Part shown: in pieces, positions 1 to 4,977 of the stretch
Layout: each line of letters starts with the position of its first letter
Position numbering within the stretch: the stretch's first letter is position 1
Source: Dysosmobacter segnis
GTDB lineage: Bacteria > Bacillota > Clostridia > Oscillospirales > Oscillospiraceae
Length of the DNA: 8,816 bases
Direction: 5' to 3'
Assembly (NCBI RefSeq): GCF_014297285.1
Contig: NZ_JACOQI010000039.1
Location: 1 to 8,816 of the forward strand
Notes under the pieces: generated by a model
What the model was told of the DNA's origin: nothing
The model's database searches: none
Seen by the model: the letters and a program-made list of their open reading frames with translations, nothing else
Program-made: the position numbers and the translations under genes

Positions 1-314
1 GAACAGTGATCGCCGCTGTCGAGGACGGCCTCCAGTGTTTCCAGCTCCGATGAGGTAAGCTCGGAAAGCAGGCAGGCCAGATGATTAAGCTCGTCCAGAT
101 TTTCATACTCGCTCAAATGATCATAGAGCCCCAGCACATCCCCATCGAAAGAGGTAATAAAAATTTCCTGATAGCGGACGCCATCCACGCCGATCCGTTT
201 CAAGAGAGCCTCCACCTCCTGGGCGGTTGTGGGAAATTTCAGTGTTTCACCCACAAACTGGCCCTCGCTGTACTTCCCTGCGTTGGTAACGTAGGCTTCA
301 AACAGGGTCGCCAT
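1..314 (-). CDS. ardA: ArdA-family antirestriction protein, C-terminus cut by the window edge
   Basis: ArdA proteins are acidic DNA mimics that bind and inhibit type I restriction enzymes, helping an incoming element survive host restriction. Reading leftward from ATG at 314-312 gives 104 residues beginning MATLFEAYVTNAGKY, followed by a stretch with EGQFVGETLKFP, VRYQEIFITSFDG and LGLYDHLSEYENLDELNHLA. This matches the N-terminal two thirds of ArdA-like proteins (usually about 165-170 aa). The visible part is rich in Asp and Glu, as expected of a DNA mimic. The ATG shares one base with the TGA of the upstream gene (TGATG), so it is probably translationally coupled to it. The C-terminus lies beyond position 1. 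The family call is from recognised sequence pattern, not a search. Confidence 0.85.
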   Translation of the reverse strand, partial: MATLFEAYVTNAGKYSEGQFVGETLKFPTTAQEVEALLKRIGVDGVRYQEIFITSFDGDVLGLYDHLSEYENLDELNHLACLLSELTSSELETLEAVLDSGDHC

Positions 315-655
315 CAGCGGCGGCCCTGTCCCTTGACGGTCAGGATGCCCTCAAGGGTCGTTGCCGTAATTCCCAGCCGCTGGGCCACGGCAATATCATT
401 TTTCATGGCCTCGGTCATGGTGTGGCCGCAGACCACCAGCACATGGGAGCGGCGGAGCAGGTCACGGCCCATGTCGATTCCGCTTTTATGCTCCTCGGGT
501 ACTGCGTCATTGAGAAACAGGGGCAGATAAAGGGGCGGGCAGATCGGGGAAAAGCCTGCCTCATAAACCGCCCGGCAGTAGCGGGCGGCCTGTTCTGCGT
601 TTTCACTGTCGCCGCTCAACCATGCGGCGGTAATGTATGCAAGGGGACGCTTCAT
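314..655 (-). CDS. DUF4406-type small Rossmann-like protein (nucleoside deoxyribosyltransferase-like fold)
   Basis: The product is 113 aa, starting MKRPLAYITAAWLSGDSENA. The opening hydrophobic strand (LAYITAAWLSGD), the central SGIDMGRDLLRRSHVLVVCG and the C-terminal TEAMKNDIAVAQRLGIT resemble DUF4406/DUF7768-type proteins, which share the nucleoside 2-deoxyribosyltransferase fold. They are common cargo of phages and ICEs, with no settled function that I know of. The start at 655 is chosen over longer readings because GGAGG lies 8 nt upstream on the minus strand (664-668), and the upstream extension reads through the non-coding repeat region. The stop overlaps the ardA start by one base, implying a shared transcript. 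The last codons (LTVKGQG) carry a sequence also found in the upstream structured element (see findings). No catalytic claim is made. Confidence 0.75.
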   Translation of the reverse strand: MKRPLAYITAAWLSGDSENAEQAARYCRAVYEAGFSPICPPLYLPLFLNDAVPEEHKSGIDMGRDLLRRSHVLVVCGHTMTEAMKNDIAVAQRLGITATTLEGILTVKGQGRR

Positions 656-701
656 AGTCAATACCTCCGATATTTTAATAAGAAAGTTCAACCCAATCCC
701 C

Positions 702-733
702 CCGCCCTTTCCCAACCATGGGAAAGGGGGCGG
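702..733. repeat. Hairpin-forming inverted repeat, about 13 bp stem
   Basis: TTTCCCA (708-714) pairs with TGGGAAA (719-725) around the loop ACCA. The stem continues with C705-C707 against G726-G728 and, after a two-G bulge, 702-704 against 731-733. Neither strand has a run of T after it, so it is not a standard intrinsic terminator. It abuts the larger inverted repeat at 732-895. Confidence 0.7.
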
Positions 734-895
734 CTCTGGAGGATATACCCCCGCCGCTTGCCGGGGAAATAGCACAGCCGGGGCAGACCGTCAAGGGCAG
801 GCCGCCGTAAAACGGCGGTGCGATGCACCCTTGACAGCCCGCTCCCGGCTGTACGAAAAAACAGGCGGCGACGGGGGATATATACCACCAGAGCC
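732..895. repeat. Nested imperfect inverted repeat, about 164 bp, four stacked arms
   Basis: Four pairs of arms are nested in order. The outer arm 732-757 (GGCTCTGGAGGATATA then CCCCCGCCGC) matches 865-895 inverted with a few mismatches and short insertions. ACAGCCGGG at 774-782 pairs with CCCGGCTGT at 844-852. GTCAAGGG at 790-797 pairs with CCCTTGAC at 828-835. CCGCCGT at 802-808 pairs with ACGGCGG at 812-818 around an AAA loop. It may be a MITE-like palindromic element, a structured RNA, or a site for a protein such as a relaxase or the ParB-like product. No coding potential is seen. Confidence 0.75.
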
Positions 896-917
896 ATGAT
901 GCGGAGGTCAGGGCCCT

Positions 918-940
918 CGGGACAAAATGTCTCGAAGTGG
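918..940 (+). promoter_or_regulatory. Near-palindromic 17-bp site plus AAGTGG tail, copy 1 (candidate ParB-binding site)
   Basis: CGGGACA-AAA-TGTCTCG at 918-934 is palindromic except for one base pair, and is followed by AAGTGG at 935-940, immediately before the parB stop codon (941-943). A second copy lies inverted at 1938-1960, with 20 of 23 positions identical. Its proximity to a ParB-family gene suggests a binding site for that protein, but this is inference; it does not resemble the chromosomal parS consensus (TGTTTCACGTGAAACA). Confidence 0.5.
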
Positions 941-2389
941 TTACTTGTCCTGCTCCATCTTTTTCGGAGCCTTCGCCAGTTCGGGCGGCTGTTTTTCTTT
1001 CCACTCGTCCAGCAAAGTCATGATCTGCTCCTTCATTTTGGCGGGAGTGGCCTCCTTGCCAAAATACTTTTCCAGTTCAGCGGTAGAAATAATCACGCCT
1101 CGATCCTCCTTTTTCTTTTCTGATAAGATGCCATCAATGACATCACCATTGAGTTTCCCGTCCTTGTCCAGCTCCCGGAGCTTTTTCGCCTGGGCCAGAG
1201 AGGGGGACGCCTGTTCTCCGTCAATGGAAACAGCGATCAGCCGCTGGTTTTTGGGGCGGATATAGGAAATCTCCACAGCGGGCATAAAGCCCATTTTTTT
1301 ATCGTCCACCTTGTCCAGCAGTTCCGGCACAAGGGAGTTCAGCCGCAGATAACGCATGACCTTTTTATAGTTCATGTCGTGCGCCTCGCCCACAATCTCA
1401 ACGGAGCGTTTGCCAATATCGCCCTCGGCCACATTTTTCAGCCGCCCGCCCTGGTGCTTGATGTCCTCCACTTCCAGCTCCAACAGGGCGGCCAGTTCGC
1501 TGGGGAGCGTCTGATCCCTCTGCTTGTTGCTGTCCTTCATAGCCTGTACCGCCTCGTGGTCAGTCATTTCCCGGACGATAAAGGGCATTTCCTCCAGCCC
1601 AGCCAGCTCACAACCATGATGGCGGCGATGGCCAGCCACGATCTCATAACCGTTTCCGTCTTTTTCCGGGCGGGCAAGGCCGGGAACCATTACGCCGTTT
1701 GCCTTGATGGACGCTACCGTTTCCTGCATTTTGGCATCGTCCCGCACCTTAAACGGGTGGGGACGGAATGTGTGGAACGGATGCATTTCGGAAAGTTTCA
1801 GATAGACCAGCTTTCCTTCCTCAACAGGACGGGGTGGAGCGGCTGGCTCAGGCGGAGCCTGTTCCGGAGCCGGAGCCGCATTTTCGGGTGGGGCCTTTTC
1901 GGGTTCGGGGGCAGCTTTAACCTCCGCAGCCTTTTTCCCACTTCGGGACAATTTGTCTCGCTTAGTCGGCGTGGCCTCGCCGGGGGCCGCCTTATCCGCC
2001 TTGGGTGGGCGGCCCTTGCGTGCCCCAGCCGATTTCTCCGCTTTCTGATTTTCAGTCGCGGCCTTTTCCGCTTTCGGCGGACGGCCACGGCGCGGCTTTT
2101 TCGGTTCCTCCGTATTGGCGGGCTGCGGTGTTCCTCCGGGAGCTGCCGCCTCTGGCGTTTCGGGGGTTTCCGCCTTTTCGACTTCGGCGCGGGCGTTCTG
2201 CCTCTTTTCCGCCATAAGTTCATTGATTTTGTCAAAGGACACAACCACATCGCCGGACTCAGGTATGGCAGGCCCGGTCTGTTCCTGCCGGGGCTCAGAC
2301 GCTGCGGCCTGTTCGGGTGTGGTGATAGGCCCGGCGGCCTCCGGGGAAGTATTCTCCGCAGGGCCTGTGTTCAGTTTTTCATCGGCCAT
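941..2389 (-). CDS. ParB/RepB/Spo0J-family partition-like protein with long AT-hook linker
   Basis: The product is 482 aa. ParB-family proteins bind centromere-like sites and, with CTP, spread as sliding clamps to support segregation or regulation of mobile elements. Residues 1-190 are a low-complexity Ala/Pro/Lys/Glu region with two AT-hook-like cores, RRGRPPK (100-106) and ARKGRPPK (123-130). The ParB N-terminal domain starts near 191 (EGKLVYLKLSEMHPF), with the arginine box AGHRRHHGCE (252-261) and a second box SNKQRDQT (287-294). A helix-turn-helix-like region follows at about 320-350 (RSVEIVGEAHDMNYKKVMRYLRL). The C-terminal region (430-482) is helical and charged. The start at 2389 is supported by AAAAGGAGG 7 nt upstream. 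No ParA gene is visible next to it; a terminator hairpin and foreign-looking genes lie upstream instead. It could act as a regulator rather than in partition. Confidence 0.85.
   Translation of the reverse strand: MADEKLNTGPAENTSPEAAGPITTPEQAAASEPRQEQTGPAIPESGDVVVSFDKINELMAEKRQNARAEVEKAETPETPEAAAPGGTPQPANTEEPKKPRRGRPPKAEKAATENQKAEKSAGARKGRPPKADKAAPGEATPTKRDKLSRSGKKAAEVKAAPEPEKAPPENAAPAPEQAPPEPAAPPRPVEEGKLVYLKLSEMHPFHTFRPHPFKVRDDAKMQETVASIKANGVMVPGLARPEKDGNGYEIVAGHRRHHGCELAGLEEMPFIVREMTDHEAVQAMKDSNKQRDQTLPSELAALLELEVEDIKHQGGRLKNVAEGDIGKRSVEIVGEAHDMNYKKVMRYLRLNSLVPELLDKVDDKKMGFMPAVEISYIRPKNQRLIAVSIDGEQASPSLAQAKKLRELDKDGKLNGDVIDGILSEKKKEDRGVIISTAELEKYFGKEATPAKMKEQIMTLLDEWKEKQPPELAKAPKKMEQDK
1938..1960 (-). 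promoter_or_regulatory. Near-palindromic site, copy 2, inside parB (candidate ParB-binding site)
   Basis: On the minus strand this reads CGAGACA-AAT-TGTCCCG then AAGTGG, matching the element at 918-940 at 20 of 23 positions in inverted orientation, about 1 kb away. It lies in the AT-hook linker and encodes roughly residues 145-152 (RDKLSRSG). A site embedded in the gene of its presumed binder is common for ParB systems, but binding here is inferred. Confidence 0.45.
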
Positions 2390-2415
2390 TTACGATCCTC
2401 CTTTTCGTTAAAGTT

Positions 2416-2456
2416 GCACAAATTTGAACGCTAAAATTTTGTAGTTATTTTTGTGC
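2416..2456. repeat. Inverted repeat in the parB leader
   Basis: GCACAAA at 2416-2422 is inverted at 2450-2456 (TTTGTGC), bracketing an AT-rich stretch just upstream of the parB ribosome binding site. It could be an operator or part of the promoter. No clear -35/-10 pair can be named. A second purine-rich AAAGGAGG on the minus strand (2457-2464) has no ATG behind it. Confidence 0.35.
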
Positions 2457-2473
2457 CTCCTTTCCGTCTATCC

Positions 2474-2518
2474 ACGCAAAAAAGCCGCCCGTTTTTCATG
2501 CCGGACGGCTTTTTGCGT
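2474..2518. terminator. Bidirectional intrinsic terminator-like hairpin
   Basis: ACGCAAAAAAGCCG with CCG (2474-2491) pairs with CGG and CGGCTTTTTGCGT (2502-2518), giving a GC-rich stem with one mismatch, a loop of about 10 nt, and A/T runs at its base that provide a U-tract on either strand. It would block minus-strand transcripts coming from the right before they reach parB, and insulate the rightward genes at 2628 and beyond. Confidence 0.7.
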
Positions 2519-2627
2519 AATGTGATAGATCAAATATTATTTTTTCTGATTTGTAGGCTCCGAAAAGCCTTGTATTTACAGTGTTCCTAATAGGAAGTAA
2601 TCATACGCGCGGAAAATCTACAGTACA

Positions 2628-2825
2628 ATGAAAACGGCCATAAACCGTCTGCGAGATTTCCCGCTGATGGGGCAAACGCATCCGGACCCGATCCTCGCCG
2701 CAAACGGATACCGAAAACTGGTTTTGACAAAAACCTATGTGGCGGTCTACAAAGTGATTGGCGACACCGTTTACATTTATGCGATCGTCAATGGCACGAC
2801 AGACTATCCCCGTCTTTTGAAGTGA
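2628..2825 (+). CDS. RelE/ParE-family toxin, N-terminally truncated (probable remnant)
   Basis: The 65-residue frame resembles the C-terminal two thirds of RelE/ParE plasmid-stabilisation toxins (usually about 95-105 aa). Signature blocks are AINRLRDFPLMG, DPILAANGYRKLV, a VYIYAIVNG strand and the terminal DYPRLL. Family-like sequence continues upstream of the ATG (ARKIYST, 2607-2627) until a TAA at 2598-2600, so the usual N-terminal helical hairpin is missing. The ATG at 2628 has no proper ribosome binding site. No antitoxin gene is adjacent. It ends 13 nt before the nucleotidyltransferase gene. It is probably a broken toxin left by an insertion or deletion. A short functional product is possible but unlikely. 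Confidence 0.65.
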   Translation: MKTAINRLRDFPLMGQTHPDPILAANGYRKLVLTKTYVAVYKVIGDTVYIYAIVNGTTDYPRLLK

Positions 2826-2838
2826 TCACTGTTTTGGG

Positions 2839-3213
2839 ATGATGAATATGTCGACAGAAAACGAGTATTTAGCAAAGACGGAATCCTTGCAAAAAGAATT
2901 GGAGCCGGTGTGCCGGGTTATCACGGAGACAGTCAAAGCCGAGGCGATTTATCTCTTTGGCTCCCGTGCTTATGGTACGCCAACCGATGATAGTGACTAC
3001 GATTTGTGCGTCATTATCCCGGAAAATTCCATGCGTCCGGTGGATGCGGTCAAGGCGATCCGCCGTGCGCTCCTTCCGCTGCAAACCATGTCTTTGGATA
3101 TACTCGTATACCGTGCCGATACATTCTTCCGCCGCGCGCAAGGCGTGACAATGGAGCGTAAAATCAAGCGGGATGGTATCCCCCTATACGAGAACTTTTC
3201 CCACAAATCATAA
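2839..3213 (+). CDS. Minimal nucleotidyltransferase (MNT/MntA-like, pol-beta superfamily)
   Basis: The 124-aa product carries the diagnostic GSx10DxD motif: G41-S42, then D53 and D55 in GSRAYGTPTDDSDYDL. A third candidate catalytic acid is D87 in SLDILVYRAD. This set defines minimal nucleotidyltransferases of the polymerase-beta superfamily. Some are antitoxins (MntA) that AMPylate a HEPN toxin (HepT); others are of unknown role. No HEPN gene is present on either side; the only neighbour is a truncated ParE-like toxin 13 nt upstream, possibly co-transcribed. ATGs at 2839, 2842 and 2848 compete, with only a weak TTTTGGG ahead of them, so the exact start is uncertain. A long hairpin follows the stop. 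Fold and motif are clear; target and biological role are not. Confidence 0.8.
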   Translation: MMNMSTENEYLAKTESLQKELEPVCRVITETVKAEAIYLFGSRAYGTPTDDSDYDLCVIIPENSMRPVDAVKAIRRALLPLQTMSLDILVYRADTFFRRAQGVTMERKIKRDGIPLYENFSHKS

Positions 3214-3225
3214 TACCAATTATCG

Positions 3226-3263
3226 CGACAAGGCCGTCGCCCGAAAGGGCGGCGGCCTTGTCG
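3226..3263. terminator. 17-bp stem with GAAA loop, terminator-like or 5' leader hairpin
   Basis: 3226-3242 pairs with 3247-3263 without a gap (one G-U pair) around GAAA. It follows the nucleotidyltransferase stop by about a dozen bases and ends 7 nt before the GGAGG (3271-3275) of the VirB6-like gene. There is no T-run after it, so it may be a weak or factor-dependent terminator, an RNA-stabilising stem, or a leader structure for the transfer operon. Confidence 0.6.
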
Positions 3264-3327
3264 TGTCTCCGGAGGTGAATGAACAATATTTATTTGGGAC
3301 TTTGTCGCCGCGACAGTCCTGGATCAG

Positions 3328-4182
3328 TTGGTAGATTGGTTCTACGGGCAGATCGTGGGCTTTCTCGGCAACTTCTTTGCCCTCATGGGCAATATGGGCG
3401 TGGAACTGTTCGAACTGGAATGGGTCAGCGCCATCGTCCTCTTTTTCTCCCGCCTTGCGTGGGCGTTATTTACGGTCAGCGTGGTGGTCTGCGCCTTTGA
3501 ATGCGGTATCGAATACTCCACCGGCAGGGGCAATTTACAGCAGACTGCCCTGAATATCATCAAGGGCTTTCTGGCGGTGAGCCTGTTTACCGTTGTCCCC
3601 GTCCGGCTCTACGCCCTATCCGTGTCGCTGCAGGGTACCTTTTCCGCGGGGCTTACCGGCTATGGACGGAGCATTGGTGAGGTGGGACAGGACATCATCA
3701 CCGAACTCAGCGAGATACAGACACTTGCAGATGTGGTGAACAGCTCCCACTTCGGCCTTGGCATCATCACCAGCCCCATCATGCTTCTCTTTTGCGTGAT
3801 CCTCATGGGCTACGCGGTGCTGAAGGTGTTTTTCGCCAATCTGAAACGCGGGGGCATTTTACTCATTCAAATTGCGGTGGGCAGTCTTTATATGTTCAGT
3901 GTCCCACGGGGCTATTTGGACGGCTTTATGGGCTGGATGCGGCAGGTCATCGGCTTGTGCCTGACCGCCTTCCTCCAGTCCACCATCCTCGTTGCGGGGC
4001 TTATGGTGTTCAAGGATCACGCACTGATGGGCGTGGGGCTCATGCTCTCCGCCGGTGAAGTGCCCCGCATTGCCGGCAGCTTCGGTCTGGACACCACAAC
4101 AAAGGCCAATATTACGAGCGCCGTGTATACGGCGCAGTCCGCGGTGAATGTGACAAGAACCATCGCCGCGGCGATCAAGTAA
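3328..4182 (+). CDS. VirB6/TrbL-like conjugal transfer membrane protein (5' end apparently frameshifted)
   Basis: This is the polytopic inner-membrane channel component of the ICE type IV secretion system. From TTG 3328 the product is 284 aa with hydrophobic segments at about 8-20, 33-53, 70-90, 146-168, 176-195 and 205-228. Blocks such as VDWFYGQIVGFLGNFFALMGNMG and FECGIEYSTGRG are typical of the VirB6-like protein of Tn1549/CTn elements. TTG 3328 has no ribosome binding site. The same frame is open back to 3283 and reads IFIWDFVAATVLDQ, which looks like genuine N-terminus. GGAGG at 3271-3275 precedes ATG 3279, which is out of frame by one base; removing one A near 3283-3286 would join them as MNIFIWDFVAATVLDQ. 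The gene therefore probably carries a single-base insertion (or a sequence error). The methyltransferase follows 15 nt later. Confidence 0.8.
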   Translation: MVDWFYGQIVGFLGNFFALMGNMGVELFELEWVSAIVLFFSRLAWALFTVSVVVCAFECGIEYSTGRGNLQQTALNIIKGFLAVSLFTVVPVRLYALSVSLQGTFSAGLTGYGRSIGEVGQDIITELSEIQTLADVVNSSHFGLGIITSPIMLLFCVILMGYAVLKVFFANLKRGGILLIQIAVGSLYMFSVPRGYLDGFMGWMRQVIGLCLTAFLQSTILVAGLMVFKDHALMGVGLMLSAGEVPRIAGSFGLDTTTKANITSAVYTAQSAVNVTRTIAAAIK

Positions 4183-4197
4183 AGAGGTGTATATAAA

Positions 4198-4977
4198 ATG
4201 ACTCAGCCAACACGGAAACTTACGATGGGGAGCCTGTTCGATGGAATCTCCGGCTTTCCTCTGGCTTCGGTGCGGTATGGCATCGAGCCGATCTGGGCCA
4301 GCGAGATTGAGCCGTTCCCCATACTGGTATCAAAGATCCGTTTTCCCCGCATGGAGCAGATGGGGGACATTACAAAGCTGAGCGGCGCGTATCTGCCGCC
4401 TGTGGATATTATCTGCGGAGGCAGCCCGTGCCAAGATCTCAGCTGTGCTGGCTTGCGGGCTGGTCTAACCGGCGCACGATCTGGCCTCTTTATGGAACAA
4501 ATACGGATCATTCAGGAGATGCGAGATGCAGATAGAAAATCTGGAAGGACAGGAATCCATATTCGGCCGAGATTCGGGATTTGGGAAAATGTCGTCGGTG
4601 CTCTCTCAAGTGGGCGGGACGCTGAAACGGGTCAAAAAAAGCCTGGGGCGGATTTTCAAAAAGTCCTCGAAGCGTTCCTCCAAGTTGAAGAACCATACCT
4701 TCATGTTGTTAGACCTGAGACCGGGCGCTGGGAATATGCTGGGGGCATATTGGGAGTACGATCCTCCATGGCTTGGATCGTTTGGGATGCTCAACACTTC
4801 GGAGTGCCCCAAAGACGCCGTCGAGTGTTCCTTGTGGCAGATTTTGCAGGCTACAGCGCCATCCCGATACTCGCTATCCCAGACAGCGTGCCTGGGTATC
4901 CTGCGCCGCGCAGCCTGCCGCGGCAAATCGCTGCCACCCTTATTGGAAGTAGCTTTGCGTATGCAGGCAGGGCTTGA
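4198..4977 (+). CDS. DNA cytosine-C5 methyltransferase, catalytic half (motifs I-VIII)
   Basis: This half binds S-adenosylmethionine and carries the catalytic cysteine for methylating cytosine at C5. In 259 aa: motif I SLFDGISGFPLA (12-23; phage-type relatives usually have GIGG, here GISG), motif IV GGSPCQDLS with catalytic C78, motif VI ENV (130-132), and motif VIII FGVPQRRRRVFLVADF (201-216). From about residue 222 the sequence loses family character and stops at TGA (4975-4977). Motifs IX and X and the recognition domain are missing from this frame but are present in the +1 frame (4526-6019). AGAGGTG lies 8 nt upstream of the start, and the VirB6-like gene ends 15 nt before. No restriction endonuclease is next to it, so it looks like an orphan methyltransferase that may shield the element from host enzymes. 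Whether this half is active alone is unknown; split C5 enzymes such as M.AquI show that two-subunit forms exist. Confidence 0.85.
   Translation: MTQPTRKLTMGSLFDGISGFPLASVRYGIEPIWASEIEPFPILVSKIRFPRMEQMGDITKLSGAYLPPVDIICGGSPCQDLSCAGLRAGLTGARSGLFMEQIRIIQEMRDADRKSGRTGIHIRPRFGIWENVVGALSSGRDAETGQKKPGADFQKVLEAFLQVEEPYLHVVRPETGRWEYAGGILGVRSSMAWIVWDAQHFGVPQRRRRVFLVADFAGYSAIPILAIPDSVPGYPAPRSLPRQIAATLIGSSFAYAGRA

Larger units (their letters stand above)
656..940. other. Non-coding interval dense in inverted repeats
   Basis: This stretch between the parB stop and the DUF4406 start carries no convincing gene on either strand; the open frames crossing it have no ribosome binding site and no recognisable product. 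It contains a hairpin at 702-733, a nested imperfect inverted repeat at 732-895 and a 17-bp near-palindrome at 918-934. If the leftward genes are co-transcribed, it would be a highly structured intercistronic RNA. Confidence 0.7.

Noticed and set aside
732..895. CRISPR array or tRNA as explanation for the repeated arms
   Set aside because: The arms are nested inverted repeats, not regularly spaced direct repeats, and no cloverleaf with conserved tRNA bases can be drawn.
675..1004. Open frames on both strands across the parB to DUF4406 gap
   Set aside because: They simply translate the inverted repeats, lack ribosome binding sites, and show no family resemblance.
1379..2434. 351-aa open frame on the plus strand opposite parB
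   Set aside because: It is the complement of a GC-rich Ala/Pro/Lys-coding gene, is full of low-complexity Arg/Phe/Leu, has no ribosome binding site or family resemblance, and the ParB reading is clear.
2431..2470. Possible leader peptide behind the extra AAAGGAGG upstream of parB
   Set aside because: No ATG, GTG or TTG lies at a usable distance; only a few codons to a TAG follow.
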